A DNA stretch of 64,000 nucleotides, taken from contig JBFWOB010000034.1 of NCBI GenBank assembly GCA_050250755.1, positions 1-64,000 on the forward strand, read 5' to 3'. Positions 1 through 9,218 of the stretch are shown here, in pieces. A program made the translations under genes and the position numbers. Under the pieces are notes generated by a model, which saw nothing but the letters and a program-made list of their open reading frames with translations, was not told the DNA's origin and ran no database searches. The DNA is from Ga0077555 sp050250755. Its GTDB lineage: Bacteria > Pseudomonadota > Alphaproteobacteria > Rhizobiales > Hyphomicrobiaceae. The stretch's first letter is position 1. Every line of letters begins with the position of its first letter.

Positions 1-54
1 TTCCTCGAGCGAGAAACGGGCATTGTGGCCGGTCTGGCTCCAATGACAGCTTAA
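1..54 (+). CDS. possible 3' end of a truncated gene
   Basis: Frame 1 is open from the window edge to a TAA at 52-54 and would encode a 17-residue tail ending GLAPMTA. It would converge on the peroxiredoxin gene. So short a piece could be chance; no family can be named. Confidence 0.2.
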   Translation, partial: FLERETGIVAGLAPMTA

Positions 55-64
55 CTGCTTTTGC

Positions 65-622
65 TCAGCGCGCGATATTTTTGGCCTTCCACGTGCGAAT
101 TGACTTGAGGGCCGTCTTAATGTGGCTTTCCGCGTCTGAAGCCGTGAGAACTGAGTCGACCTTACCGTCCGGCGTGATCACGTATGATGTTCGGTTGGCT
201 ACCACACGAGACGTTGACCCTGCTCCGAGCGATGCGTCGTAGGCTCGGACAATGCTCCCGTCAGTATCCGCACCGACTGGCAGCTTGTCACGGCATTCCA
301 GTCTTGAGAATTCGCGTTGAGTGTCCAACGTGTCGGTCGATATTCCAATCACCGAAGCTCCCAGCGTTTCGAACTCTGCCATCGCCTCCGCGAAGAGGTG
401 GGCCTCCATGGTGCAAACGGAGGTGAAGCTTTTCGGATAGAAGTAGACGACAACCGGCCCCTTGGTCAGCGCCTCGCCCAAGTTAAACGTGAGGTCTTTC
501 CCTCCGAGTGCAGCGGCAACGGAGAAAGTGGGGGCGGAGGAGCCGGTGCTCAATTCGGCTTTCGCGCCGGTCGAGACAAGCGTGAGCAGACACGTCAGAA
601 GAACATGCGGGAACACTTTCAT
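65..622 (-). CDS. exported peroxiredoxin (AhpC/TSA, BCP-like)
   Basis: A 185-residue thiol peroxidase that should reduce hydrogen peroxide or organic peroxides. The start at 622 is chosen because it gives a clean signal peptide of about 22 residues (hydrophobic LLTCLLTLV, then AKA before ELSTG), so the enzyme is probably periplasmic. The peroxidatic motif P-x3-T-x2-C is present as PKSFTSVC (Pro63, Thr67, Cys70). The usual PrxQ resolving cysteine five residues later is absent; Cys110 is the only other cysteine in the mature part and could resolve, or an external thiol may serve. A longer frame to 823 exists, but its extension is not peroxiredoxin-like. It lies downstream of the nad terminator and probably has its own promoter in 623-800. 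Confidence 0.88.
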   Translation of the reverse strand: MKVFPHVLLTCLLTLVSTGAKAELSTGSSAPTFSVAAALGGKDLTFNLGEALTKGPVVVYFYPKSFTSVCTMEAHLFAEAMAEFETLGASVIGISTDTLDTQREFSRLECRDKLPVGADTDGSIVRAYDASLGAGSTSRVVANRTSYVITPDGKVDSVLTASDAESHIKTALKSIRTWKAKNIAR

Positions 623-809
623 GAATCGCTCCACGGCGTTGGAACCTGCAGTCTCGGTTCGCCAACATAGTGCAGGAGTTCCCGTAGCGCTAATGGCGTG
701 CTCTGGCGGTATTATGTTGGCGGGTTGAGTTGCTGCGTCTCGCATATGTTGGAGGCATTCTGCCGCTGGGTACGCGACAGCGCTCACCTCCGTGATCTTC
801 TCGAGATAA

Positions 810-839
810 AATTGCCGACGCACGCCGGCGTCGGCAATT
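810..839 (-). terminator. rho-independent terminator after nadC
   Basis: Perfect 12-bp arms, AATTGCCGACGC at 810-821 and GCGTCGGCAATT at 828-839, flank a 6-nt loop. Read on the minus strand the second arm runs into AATTTTATC, a short U-tract. It lies 23 nt beyond the nadC stop and should end the nadA-nadC transcript. The symmetrical arms could also act weakly in the other direction. Confidence 0.85.
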
Positions 840-862
840 TGTCTGGACTGCCCGACGCGTGA

Positions 863-1717
863 TCAGCCGGCGTAGTCCAGTCCAATATCCATGGTTCTCG
901 CGCTGTGCGTCAGCCAGCCGATCGACATCATGTCGACGCCGGTGGCGGCAATGGCCGGAGCCGTCTCAGGCGTAATGCGCCCAGACGCCTCAGTGATGGC
1001 CCGACCATCTACCATACGTACCGCTTCGGAAAGCATGGTCGGCGACATATTATCGAGGAGTACGGCATCGACGCCGCTTTTCAACGCCTCGGCAAGCTGC
1101 TCGAGCGTATCAACCTCTAGCTCGATCTTGACCATGTGCCCGGCCGCTGCCCTCGCCCGCCGGAGTGCCTCTTCAACGCCTCCGGCAATGGCGACGTGGT
1201 TATCCTTGATCAGCATCGCATCATCGAGACCGAAACGATGATTATATCCGCCACCAACGCGTAATGCATATTTCTGCAGAGCGCGCAATCCCGGCATGGT
1301 CTTGCGTGTGCAGGCGACGGTTGCTTTGTGCTCACGAATTGCGTCGACGATCGATGCTGTCGCACTTGCGATACCGCTAAGGTGGCACAGAAAGTTCAGG
1401 GCCGTACGCTCTGCTGTCAGCAAACCTCGGGCGGGCCCGTGTAAGCTTGCGATAATGTCGCCGCGCTTGACGCGACTGCCATCGGGCTGCCTGACCGCAA
1501 TCTCGATTTGCGGTTCGACCAGCGCGAATACAAGACAGGCCATATCGAGGCCTGCCACGACGCCGGCCTCGCGTGAGACGAGGTTGACCTTCTCGATGGC
1601 GGTTTGCGGAACAATCGCATCGGTCGTCATGTCGCCGGCGCGGCCGAGATCCTCAAGCAATGCCATGCGCGCCAATGGCTCCAAGATGACCTTGGGAAGC
1701 GGCGGAATTTGTCTCAT
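863..1717 (-). CDS. nadC: nicotinate-nucleotide pyrophosphorylase (carboxylating)
   Basis: Quinolinate phosphoribosyltransferase: it converts quinolinate and PRPP to nicotinate mononucleotide, CO2 and PPi in de novo NAD synthesis. About 284 residues, normal for the family. Conserved blocks seen: TAERTALNFL near residue 110, CTRKTMPGLR with the PRPP/quinolinate-binding Arg and Lys, GGGYNHRFGLDDAMLIKDNH, and DNMSP near residue 220. The start at 1717 has GGGAG eight bases upstream; the frame extends to 1795 but those residues overlap nadA and are unlike NadC. It follows nadA by 19 nt, so the two are one transcript ending at the hairpin at 810-839. Confidence 0.97.
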   Translation of the reverse strand: MRQIPPLPKVILEPLARMALLEDLGRAGDMTTDAIVPQTAIEKVNLVSREAGVVAGLDMACLVFALVEPQIEIAVRQPDGSRVKRGDIIASLHGPARGLLTAERTALNFLCHLSGIASATASIVDAIREHKATVACTRKTMPGLRALQKYALRVGGGYNHRFGLDDAMLIKDNHVAIAGGVEEALRRARAAAGHMVKIELEVDTLEQLAEALKSGVDAVLLDNMSPTMLSEAVRMVDGRAITEASGRITPETAPAIAATGVDMMSIGWLTHSARTMDIGLDYAG

Positions 1718-1736
1718 AACTTGGCTCCCCTTTTGA

Positions 1737-2720
1737 TTAGCCAACGGCAAGCATGCGCTCGACAGACCGACGAGCCCGGCTCGCAACTTCCGCATCGATC
1801 ACGACCGGCTCTCGCATCGTCTCCAGCGCGCTGCGAATATTCGCGAGCGTAATCCGTTTCATGTGCGGGCAAAGATTGCAGGGCCGCACAAAGTCGACCT
1901 CCGGGTGATCGACGGCAATGTTGTCGCTCATCGAGCATTCGGTGACGAGAACCGCCCGCTTCGGACGTTGCTTGGTGACGAAATCGCTCATTGCGGCGGT
2001 TGATCCGGAAAAATCGGCAGCCGCCACGACATCGGGTGGACACTCCGGATGTGCGAGAACGAATACGCCCGGGTAGGCGCTGCGAACCTCGCGAATGTCA
2101 TCGGCGTTAAACTGTGCGTGGACTTCGCAGTGGCCTGCCCAAGTGATGATTTCGACGTCGGTTTCAGCGGCTATGTTTTTCGCGAGATATTCATCCGGGA
2201 TCATGATGACGCGAGGCACGCCGAGAGACTCGACCACCTGTCGCGCGTTACCCGATGTGCAACAAATGTCGGACTCGGCCTTCACCGCGGCCGACGTGTT
2301 GACATAGGTTACGATCGGAATGCCCGGATATTTCTCCCGCAAACCGCGCACATCCGCAGCCGTAATCGACTCGGATAGCGAGCATCCAGCTCGTAAATCC
2401 GGAATCAACACAGTCTTGCCGGGATTGAGCAGCTTGGCCGTTTCCGCCATGAAGTGCACGCCGGCCAACACGATCACGGAGGCATCCACCGTCATCGCCT
2501 TTCGCGCCAGAGCCAAGCTGTCCCCGACGACGTCGGCGACGCAATGGAAGATCTCAGGCGTTTGATAGTTATGCGCCAGAATGACGGCATCTCGCTCGCG
2601 CTTCAGCGCAAGAATTGCGTCGATGTCGGCCGCGTAGGCCGGCCACTCCATCGGGAGAACGAAGTGCTTCACCCGCTCGTAGAGAGCGGCTGTACGTTGG
2701 ATCGGATCAGTATGGTTCAT
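1737..2720 (-). CDS. nadA: quinolinate synthase A
   Basis: [4Fe-4S] enzyme that condenses iminoaspartate with dihydroxyacetone phosphate to quinolinate. About 327 residues. The three cluster cysteines sit in RAGCSLSES, the DICCTSGN segment and the C-terminal RPCNLCPHMKRITL. Substrate-binding blocks LAHNYQ near the N terminus and GVHFMAETAKLL are intact. The start at 2720 (MNHTDP) is preferred to 2753, because the longer version would run through the palindromic operator. No nadB lies between or beside nadA and nadC, so iminoaspartate must come from an L-aspartate oxidase or dehydrogenase encoded elsewhere. Confidence 0.97.
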   Translation of the reverse strand: MNHTDPIQRTAALYERVKHFVLPMEWPAYAADIDAILALKRERDAVILAHNYQTPEIFHCVADVVGDSLALARKAMTVDASVIVLAGVHFMAETAKLLNPGKTVLIPDLRAGCSLSESITAADVRGLREKYPGIPIVTYVNTSAAVKAESDICCTSGNARQVVESLGVPRVIMIPDEYLAKNIAAETDVEIITWAGHCEVHAQFNADDIREVRSAYPGVFVLAHPECPPDVVAAADFSGSTAAMSDFVTKQRPKRAVLVTECSMSDNIAVDHPEVDFVRPCNLCPHMKRITLANIRSALETMREPVVIDAEVASRARRSVERMLAVG

Positions 2721-2736
2721 TGTTCTGGGTCCTATT

Positions 2737-2753
2737 ATGCTCAATATGAGCAT
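2737..2753. promoter_or_regulatory. palindromic operator, probable NadQ site
   Basis: ATGCTCAATATGAGCAT is a perfect 7-bp inverted repeat with a 3-nt centre, 16 nt upstream of the nadA start and between nadA and nadQ. NadQ-type regulators (COG4111) are known to control nad genes in alphaproteobacteria. The link to this exact site is inferred from position and symmetry. Confidence 0.7.
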
Positions 2754-2881
2754 TAAGTACCGAACGAATGCCGGTCGCTTGGGACCGGCTCATAATTCCT
2801 TGCGCACGATGAAACCCATGTCAAGCGTTTGGGTTGAGCCGAATTTGGAGACGGCTCTCGCTTCACGCAGGAGAAGCTGCG

Positions 2882-3808
2882 CTAGCGCATGCGCGCGAGC
2901 GGAAGCTTGGAGCCCATCGCAGCGCGCTCAAGAACGATCTCCCGCTTGAATCTAAGCAGCTTGGCTGGGCGTCCGCCTGTCTCGGTGGACGTCTCACCGG
3001 TCTCCTCGATCAAGGACTGTTGCTCGATCATTCGCCTAAAATTTTGTTTATGCAGCAAGCGTCCTACGATCGCCTCGACGGTGCGCTGCAACTGCAAAAA
3101 CGTAAATGTCTCCGGCATCATCTCGAATATAACCGGCCGATATCTGATTTTCGCGCGCAACCGCGCAATGCCCGTCGCAAGAATTCTGCGATGATCGTGG
3201 AGCATAGGAATCCCGAGAACGGGATCGTCTGCGTAGGCCGCGTTGGCCTCGGCCTCCTGAACGAGGCCAGCTTCGTACAACAGCTCGTAGCGCTGCAGCA
3301 CGAGTTCTTCATTCCACGACTGGCCCAATTGCCCGAACACCGTAGCAATGCGCTGCTGTCGTATGGCCCGGGTTTCTTTGTCGGTTGCCTGCGCCGCCCA
3401 CTCCTTGAGACGTGGAGCAATCACCTTGCGCACGATGGCATTGTCGGACTGACGCTGCTCTTCCCACGGAAAGTAGCGGTACCAGCTTTGCCAAGAACCA
3501 GTGCTGCGCTTGAGGCTCAGTGCTTCGCGTGTCAAGCCAAGGTAGCTGATTGAGATGATCTGCTTGCCTTCCCCAGTGCGGTCGCGATCAGCGAATGTGT
3601 AGAGCTGTTCCATATATCCGAGCGGATGCCGCGTTTGACGCTCGACCCTAAGGCGCAGGCTCGACTGCAATGAGCGATCCGTTATCAGGAACGGGCCGGA
3701 CGGCAACGCGCGCGCGTCATCAATGGTGAGAACGCGTGGTTCGTCGTCCGTAACAGCCACGATCACGGCAATCAGCTCGGTTACAGTCTGCCTCGCCTTC
3801 GATGACAT
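2882..3808 (-). CDS. nadQ: NadQ-type Nudix-related transcriptional regulator of NAD synthesis
   Basis: About 308 residues resembling the COG4111 family: an N-terminal Nudix-like fold without a catalytic Nudix box and a C-terminal winged-helix region. Recognised segments include ITDRSLQSSLRLRVERQT, HPLGYMEQLYTF, ISYLGLTRE and the C-terminal FTFLQLQRTVEAIVGR...NFRRMIE...GRPAKLLRF. Family members sense NAD metabolites and repress nad genes, which fits its place directly upstream of nadA and the operator at 2737-2753. The start is uncertain: ATG 3808 is used, though the frame runs to 3844. Location and sequence agree, but the assignment is from memory of the family. Confidence 0.85.
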   Translation of the reverse strand: MSSKARQTVTELIAVIVAVTDDEPRVLTIDDARALPSGPFLITDRSLQSSLRLRVERQTRHPLGYMEQLYTFADRDRTGEGKQIISISYLGLTREALSLKRSTGSWQSWYRYFPWEEQRQSDNAIVRKVIAPRLKEWAAQATDKETRAIRQQRIATVFGQLGQSWNEELVLQRYELLYEAGLVQEAEANAAYADDPVLGIPMLHDHRRILATGIARLRAKIRYRPVIFEMMPETFTFLQLQRTVEAIVGRLLHKQNFRRMIEQQSLIEETGETSTETGGRPAKLLRFKREIVLERAAMGSKLPLARMR

Positions 3809-3889
3809 GCACAGTCCTGTCTTTGGGATTCGCTTCTGTTGCACTGGTGTGCCGCCTATGACCGTCGTGTCGCCGTGGCGCTTCCAAGG

Positions 3890-4975
3890 TCATTGCCCAC
3901 CGTAAGGGAAAACTTTGAGGTTATGCGATATCAAACGAACGCGTTGACCGACTGCAAGCTTGAGCCCCAGGAGTTCTTCGCGCGTGAGCTCGACCTCCAG
4001 TTCCGGCACCCGTCCCGATCCGTTCAGGACGACCTCGCCACGAAGTTCGACGCGCGCCACGGTGCCACTCAAAAGCACGCGGTTCACACGTGCTGCCAGA
4101 CCAGTGCTGCTGCTGGTATCTGTCGAGATCTTCAATTCGTAAGGGCGGGCGAAAGCGATTGCCTTGTCGCCAGTCGCAAGGCTGCGGGTATTCGCCGGCA
4201 CCAAGTCATCACCGACTTTCAGGCTTTGCCCCTGAACCCGGCCCGAGAGCTGATTGACCGCACCAAGGAAACTATACGCGAAAGCTGTTGCCGGATGTTC
4301 GTAGACTTCGCTCGTTGTGCCCGCCTGCTCGATACGGCCCTTGTTCATCAGCACGATGCGGTCGGCGACCTCTAATGCCTCGTCTTGGTCGTGGGTGACG
4401 AAAATTGAGGTAATCTGCAGTTCCTCGTGCAGCCGTCGCAACCAGCGACGCAGCTCTTTGCGCACTTTGGCGTCAAGCGCGCCGAAAGGCTCATCGAGCA
4501 AAAGCACCTTCGGCTCTACGGCGAGCGCACGGGCGAGCGCGATGCGCTGGCGCTGGCCGCCCGAAAGCTGGGTCGGGTAGTGGTCGGCAATCCAGCCGAG
4601 CTGAACGAGTTCTAGTAGATCGGTCACGCGCTTCCGGATGGCGGTTTCCGAGAGCCGTTTCGAACGGCGCTTGACGCGCAGGCCGAAGGCCACGTTTTCG
4701 AACACCGTGAGATGCCGGAAAAGTGCGTAGTGCTGGAAAACAAAGCCGACCTCACGCTCGCGCACATGCTTGTTCGACGCATCCTTGCCGTCGAGCAGGA
4801 CCTGGCCTGTATCCGGCCACTCGAGACCAGCGATGATGCGCAGCAACGTCGTCTTGCCGCAACCAGACGGGCCAAGCAATGCGATCAGTTCGCCCGACGG
4901 GAAGTCGAGCGAGACGTCGTCAAGCGCGGTGAACTTGCCAAATGTCTTCCGAATATGGCGGACGGAAATGCTCAT
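3890..4975 (-). CDS. cysA: sulfate/thiosulfate ABC transporter ATPase
   Basis: About 361-residue ATP-hydrolysing subunit of the sulfate importer. Walker A is GPSGCGKTT (about residue 35), the signature LSGGQRQRIALARAL, Walker B LLDEPFGALD and the switch histidine in THDQDEAL. A C-terminal TOBE-like regulatory region covers about residues 240-350. The start at 4975 (MSISVRHIRK) overlaps the cysW stop as ATGA; an upstream extension to 5020 would lie inside cysW. Last gene of the sbp-cysT-cysW-cysA operon. Confidence 0.96.
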   Translation of the reverse strand: MSISVRHIRKTFGKFTALDDVSLDFPSGELIALLGPSGCGKTTLLRIIAGLEWPDTGQVLLDGKDASNKHVREREVGFVFQHYALFRHLTVFENVAFGLRVKRRSKRLSETAIRKRVTDLLELVQLGWIADHYPTQLSGGQRQRIALARALAVEPKVLLLDEPFGALDAKVRKELRRWLRRLHEELQITSIFVTHDQDEALEVADRIVLMNKGRIEQAGTTSEVYEHPATAFAYSFLGAVNQLSGRVQGQSLKVGDDLVPANTRSLATGDKAIAFARPYELKISTDTSSSTGLAARVNRVLLSGTVARVELRGEVVLNGSGRVPELEVELTREELLGLKLAVGQRVRLISHNLKVFPYGGQ

Positions 4976-5877
4976 GTGTGCTGGTCCTCGCTTGTGGAGG
5001 TCTGACGGCCTGCTCGCCATTCTATGTAGGTTTTAAGCGCGAGGGTCACGAGTGCGAGCAACGCAAGCAACGAGGCTACTGCGAAGGCGGCCGCAAACTG
5101 GTATTCATTATACAGGATCTCGACATGCAGCGGCATGGTGTTTGTCAAACCGCGAATGTGGCCCGACACGACCGACACCGCGCCGAATTCACCCATCGCG
5201 CGCGCGTTACAAAGAATGACGCCGTATAGCAGCGCCCACTTGATGTTCGGCAGCGTAACACGCCAGAACATCTGCCAACCGCTGGCGCCGAGTGTCAGAG
5301 CCGCCTCCTCCTCATCAGTACCTTGGGCCTGCATAAGCGGGATCAACTCACGCGCCACAAATGGCACAGTGACGAACACTGTGGCCAGAATGATGCCGGG
5401 AACTGCGAAGATGATCTTTATGCCTTGATCCGATAGCCACGGGCCAAACCACCCTTGGGCGCCGAAGACCAGTACGTAGATAAGGCCTGCGATCACGGGC
5501 GACACCGAGAACGGAAGATCGATCAAGGTAGTGAGAAACGACTTGCCTCGAAACTCGAATTTGGCGATCGCCCACGCCGCTGCGAGGCCGAAGGTCAAAT
5601 TGAGCGGAACGGCAATCGCTGCCGTCAATAGCGTCAGACGGATGGCCGCCACGGCGTCGGGTTCGACCAAGGCGGCGAGATAAACAGCCCAGCCGCGCCT
5701 CAATGCTTCAACGAAAACGGCGGCGAGCGGCAGCAGCAGGAAGGTGGCAAAAAAAGTTAGCGACACGACGATAATAATGATCCGCGCCACACCCGTCTCG
5801 CGGATTGCAGGTTTGCTCCTGTAATGGGTATGCCCCTGATGGCGGCCCGATGGGCCGGCAACTGTGGCGCCGGCCAT
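4972..5877 (-). CDS. cysW: sulfate ABC transporter permease
   Basis: About 301-residue inner-membrane subunit with around six predicted hydrophobic segments, the first being an isoleucine/valine-rich stretch near residue 35. The EAA loop contacting the ATPase is EEEAALTLGASGWQMFWRVTLP. The start at 5877 overlaps the cysT stop by one base (TGATG); the frame extends further to 5910 inside cysT. The first 30 residues are hydrophilic and somewhat longer than in E. coli CysW. Pairs with CysT to form the pore. Confidence 0.95.
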   Translation of the reverse strand: MAGATVAGPSGRHQGHTHYRSKPAIRETGVARIIIIVVSLTFFATFLLLPLAAVFVEALRRGWAVYLAALVEPDAVAAIRLTLLTAAIAVPLNLTFGLAAAWAIAKFEFRGKSFLTTLIDLPFSVSPVIAGLIYVLVFGAQGWFGPWLSDQGIKIIFAVPGIILATVFVTVPFVARELIPLMQAQGTDEEEAALTLGASGWQMFWRVTLPNIKWALLYGVILCNARAMGEFGAVSVVSGHIRGLTNTMPLHVEILYNEYQFAAAFAVASLLALLALVTLALKTYIEWRAGRQTSTSEDQHT

Positions 5878-6713
5878 CAAGCAATCCTCCGAGAGCTGCG
5901 TCGCGTCCACGCCTGCAGCGCGTTGATCAGCAGCAGCAGGATGAACGAGACGACCAGCATGACGGTGGCAACCGCCGTGGCGCCGGCATAGTCGTACTGC
6001 TCAAGCTTGGTAATGATGATGAGCGGTGTGATCTCCGAGACCATCGGCAGATTGCCTGCAATAAAGATAACCGAACCGTATTCTCCGACGGCGCGTGCAA
6101 ATGCGAGGGCAAAGCCTGTCAGGATTGCCGGCAGCAGCGTCGGCAGAACGACGCGGCAGATTGTCTGCCAGCGCGTCGCACCGAGGGAAGCTGCCGCCTC
6201 CTCGAACTCAAGGTCAAGATCCTCCAGGACGGGCTGAACCGTGCGAACAACAAACGGAAGTCCGATGAAGATCAGCGCGACGAGAACGCCGAGCGGCGTG
6301 AAAGCCACCTTGACGCCGAGCGGTTCGAGATACTGTCCAAGCCAGCCGTTCTTGGCATAGAGCGCCGTTAGAGAAATGCCGGCGACCGCTGTCGGAAGCG
6401 CAAAGGGCAGGTCGACGAGTGCATCGATAAGCGTCTTTCCGGGGAATGAGTAGCGCACGAGCGTCCAAGCGAGCAGGACACCGAATACGACGTTGATCGC
6501 AGCGGCAAGCAACGAGGCCCCGAAACTCAGCCTGTACGTTGCCACCACCCGCGGCGTCGACACGATGTCCCAGAATTCGCCAAGCGACAGCGTCGTTGTT
6601 CTCACAAATACGGCCGCCAGCGGAATCAGGACAATGAGCGAGAGATAGGCAAGGGTGAAGCCGAGCGACAAGCCGAAGCCCGGCAGCACCCGCCGCGAGG
6701 CCGTCATTGCCAT
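5877..6713 (-). CDS. cysT: sulfate ABC transporter permease
   Basis: 278-residue membrane subunit (CysT, also called CysU). Around six hydrophobic helices; EAA loop EFEEAAASLGATRWQTICRVVLP. The LIDALVDLPFALPTAVAGI segment is typical of the family. The start overlaps the stop of the upstream sbp gene by one base (TAATG), and its stop overlaps cysW, consistent with translational coupling and 1:1 assembly. Confidence 0.95.
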   Translation of the reverse strand: MAMTASRRVLPGFGLSLGFTLAYLSLIVLIPLAAVFVRTTTLSLGEFWDIVSTPRVVATYRLSFGASLLAAAINVVFGVLLAWTLVRYSFPGKTLIDALVDLPFALPTAVAGISLTALYAKNGWLGQYLEPLGVKVAFTPLGVLVALIFIGLPFVVRTVQPVLEDLDLEFEEAAASLGATRWQTICRVVLPTLLPAILTGFALAFARAVGEYGSVIFIAGNLPMVSEITPLIIITKLEQYDYAGATAVATVMLVVSFILLLLINALQAWTRRSSRRIA

Positions 6714-7726
6714 TATCTCTTCACCACGATCTGGTCATAGATGCCACCTTCGCCAAAGTGCTTCTTATTCGCCACGGCCCACCCACCGAGTTTCTCGTCA
6801 ACAGAGAATGTCTCGATGGCGGGAAAGCGCTCAGCGAACTCCGCGAGCACCTTGGGATCGCGCGGACGGAAGTTGTGCTTTGCAATGATCGTCTGACCTT
6901 CCGCCGAAAATAAAAACTCCAGATAGGCCGTCGCCAGTTTGCGCGTGCCGCGCTTGTCGACATTCGTGTCAACGACCGCAACCGGGGCAGAACCGTCGAT
7001 GCTGAGCGATGGATAGACCACATCGAACTTATCGGCTCCGAGTTCTTTCTGGATGGAAATGGCCTCGTTTTCGAAGGTGATCAATGCGTCCCCGACATCA
7101 CGCTGCGTGAAGGTGGTTGTGGCACCTCGCCCGCCGCCGTCGAAGACAGGGACGTTGGCGAACAGCTTCGTGACGAAGTCGCGTGCCTTGTCCTCACTAC
7201 CTTTCTTGAGTAGCGCGTAGCCCCAGGCGGCGAGGTAGGTATAGCGGCCGTTGCCGGAGGTCTTTGGATTAGGGACGATCACCTGCACGCCCGGACGAAC
7301 CAGGTCACTCCAGTCCTTGATCTGCTTCGGATTGCCCTTGCGGACCAGAAAAATGGACGTCGTGGTGTAAGGAGTAGCGCCGTGAGGGAACTTTTCGCGC
7401 CAATTCTTGGCGACCAAACCGCCGCGTTCCACCAGGATGTCGATGTCTGGCGACTGGTTCATCGTGACCACGTCCGCCTCAAGGCCACCGATCACGGAGA
7501 GCGCCTGGCGGCTCGATCCACCGTGGGATTGGTTGACGATAGCGCTCACGCCGAGCGTAGATTTGGCATACGCGACAAATGCTGGATTGATCTCTTTATA
7601 GAGTTCACGTGCCACGTCATAAGAGACGTTGAGGAGCGCGATTTGTTGCGCGCAGGCGGCGAAAGCGAAAAGGAAGCTGAACGAAATCAGAAAGCCCGTC
7701 CACGTCGACAGATGCCGAAGGTGCAT
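6713..7726 (-). CDS. periplasmic sulfate-binding protein
   Basis: 337 residues with a signal peptide of about 26 residues (hydrophobic FLISFSFLFAFAACAQQ). Family hallmarks: LLNVSYDVARELY at the mature N terminus, QSHGGSSRQA, IVPNPKTSGNGRYTYLAAWGYAL, and TFENEA. It delivers sulfate or thiosulfate to CysTWA. First gene of the operon, with GAGG five bases before ATG 7726. It is paralogous to the product of 8017-9051, which lies 290 nt upstream on the same strand. Whether it corresponds to CysP or Sbp cannot be settled from sequence alone, so no symbol is given. Confidence 0.95.
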   Translation of the reverse strand: MHLRHLSTWTGFLISFSFLFAFAACAQQIALLNVSYDVARELYKEINPAFVAYAKSTLGVSAIVNQSHGGSSRQALSVIGGLEADVVTMNQSPDIDILVERGGLVAKNWREKFPHGATPYTTTSIFLVRKGNPKQIKDWSDLVRPGVQVIVPNPKTSGNGRYTYLAAWGYALLKKGSEDKARDFVTKLFANVPVFDGGGRGATTTFTQRDVGDALITFENEAISIQKELGADKFDVVYPSLSIDGSAPVAVVDTNVDKRGTRKLATAYLEFLFSAEGQTIIAKHNFRPRDPKVLAEFAERFPAIETFSVDEKLGGWAVANKKHFGEGGIYDQIVVKR

Positions 7727-8016
7727 GATACCTCTCGCTCAAAGCGTTTGCATTGCTCAAGGACGAGTTATGAGAGCGGAGCGCGCGGCGTCGCAAAGAA
7801 GAATAAGTGACATCTTTATGCTCCGCTTTTCTATTGAGCAGGTTGGCTGAGCGGCCGATTTTCGGCGTACCCGCACTCCCATAAAATTCGACAGCCAATG
7901 GCGGGCGTCAGGCGGGAGGTCGCAGCTCGCCGCCACCAACCTTCATCGGCACCCGTCCATCGCCTCCGCAGTCATTGCTGGTTCTTGGCTATCAACTCCC
8001 GAACAGGACAGATTGC

Positions 8017-9051
8017 TCAACGCCGCGTATAGATTTGATCGAAAGTGCCGCCGTCGGAGAAATGATCCTTCTGCGCCTTCTGCCAGCCACCGAAGACATC
8101 ATCGATCGTGATCAGATCGACCTTGACGAACTGGCCCTTGAATTTCTCCGCCACCTTGGGATTGCGCGGGCGATAGAAATTCCGAGCGGCGATCTCCTGA
8201 CCCTCCTCCGTATAGAGGAACTTCAGATAGGCGTCGGCGACTTTGCGCGTGCCGTGCTTATCGACCACCTTGTCGACGATCGCAACGGGCGGCTCGGCAA
8301 GGATCGACAAGCTCGGCACAACGATTTCGTACTTGTCCTTACCGAGCTCCTTGAGAGCCAGGAACGCCTCATTTTCCCAGGAAATGAAGACATCGCCGAT
8401 GCCGCGTTCGGTGAATGTCGTGGTCGAACCTCTCGCGCCCGAATCGAGAACTTTGACATTCTGGTAAATCTTCGTAACCAGCTCGCGAGCCTTGGCATCG
8501 TCGCCGCCCGGTTGCTTGAGCGCATAGGCCCAGGCAGCGAGATAGTTCCAGCGTGCTCCACCAGATGTCTTGGGGTTCGGCGTAATGACCTCGACGCCGG
8601 GTTTTGCCAAATCGTTCCAGTCTTTGATCTGCTTCGGATTGCTCTTTCGCACAAGAAACACGATTGTCGAGGTGTAGGGTGAGGAATTATCCGGCAGGCG
8701 CTTCTGCCAGTCGGTCGGGAAAAGTTTCGCCTTCTCGGCTATCGCGTCGATATCGTAGGCAAGTGCCAATGTCACGACGTCCGCCTCGAGGCCGTCGATC
8801 ACGGAGCGTGCTTGTTTACCCGAACCACCATGAGATTGACGGATGCTTACATCGCCCCCATTTTGCGCAGACTTCCAGTGCTTGATGAAAGCGGCGTTGA
8901 ACTCCTGATACAGCTCTCGCGTCGGGTCATACGAGACATTCAGGAGCGTGACCGACTGGGCCCTGGCAATCCCGGCAATCGCTACCAAGCCCAACACGGT
9001 GGCTACGCCAACTGCGGCGAACTTCCAGCGCAATGGCAAGAGCTTCGTCAT
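8017..9051 (-). CDS. second periplasmic sulfate-binding protein
   Basis: About 344 residues. Start MTKLLPLRWK at 9051 gives a canonical signal peptide (LRWKFAAVGVATVLGLVAIAGIARAQ). The mature protein begins VTLLNVSYDPTRELY and carries QSHGGSGKQARSVIDGLEAD, PNPKTSGGARWNYLAAWAYAL and SWENEA, as in the sulfate-binding family. Clearly homologous to the 6713-7726 protein, so the two look like an old duplication serving one permease. The 290-nt gap downstream shows no gene. The frame continues to 9117, but the added residues are not signal-like. Confidence 0.94.
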   Translation of the reverse strand: MTKLLPLRWKFAAVGVATVLGLVAIAGIARAQSVTLLNVSYDPTRELYQEFNAAFIKHWKSAQNGGDVSIRQSHGGSGKQARSVIDGLEADVVTLALAYDIDAIAEKAKLFPTDWQKRLPDNSSPYTSTIVFLVRKSNPKQIKDWNDLAKPGVEVITPNPKTSGGARWNYLAAWAYALKQPGGDDAKARELVTKIYQNVKVLDSGARGSTTTFTERGIGDVFISWENEAFLALKELGKDKYEIVVPSLSILAEPPVAIVDKVVDKHGTRKVADAYLKFLYTEEGQEIAARNFYRPRNPKVAEKFKGQFVKVDLITIDDVFGGWQKAQKDHFSDGGTFDQIYTRR

Positions 9052-9218
9052 TCTCGATCTCCGATAGTTCCAAGTGCTATGTCGCTTCGCAGAATGAGAA
9101 CAGGCTGACGCGCACAATGAACGCCGTGGGGCCGACGGATGATTGCGTCGGCGCTGTGTCCTCTCACTATTGCGAGGCCGCGCGGATCAGGTTCGTCAGC
9201 CCCGGATTGGGCATGCCT

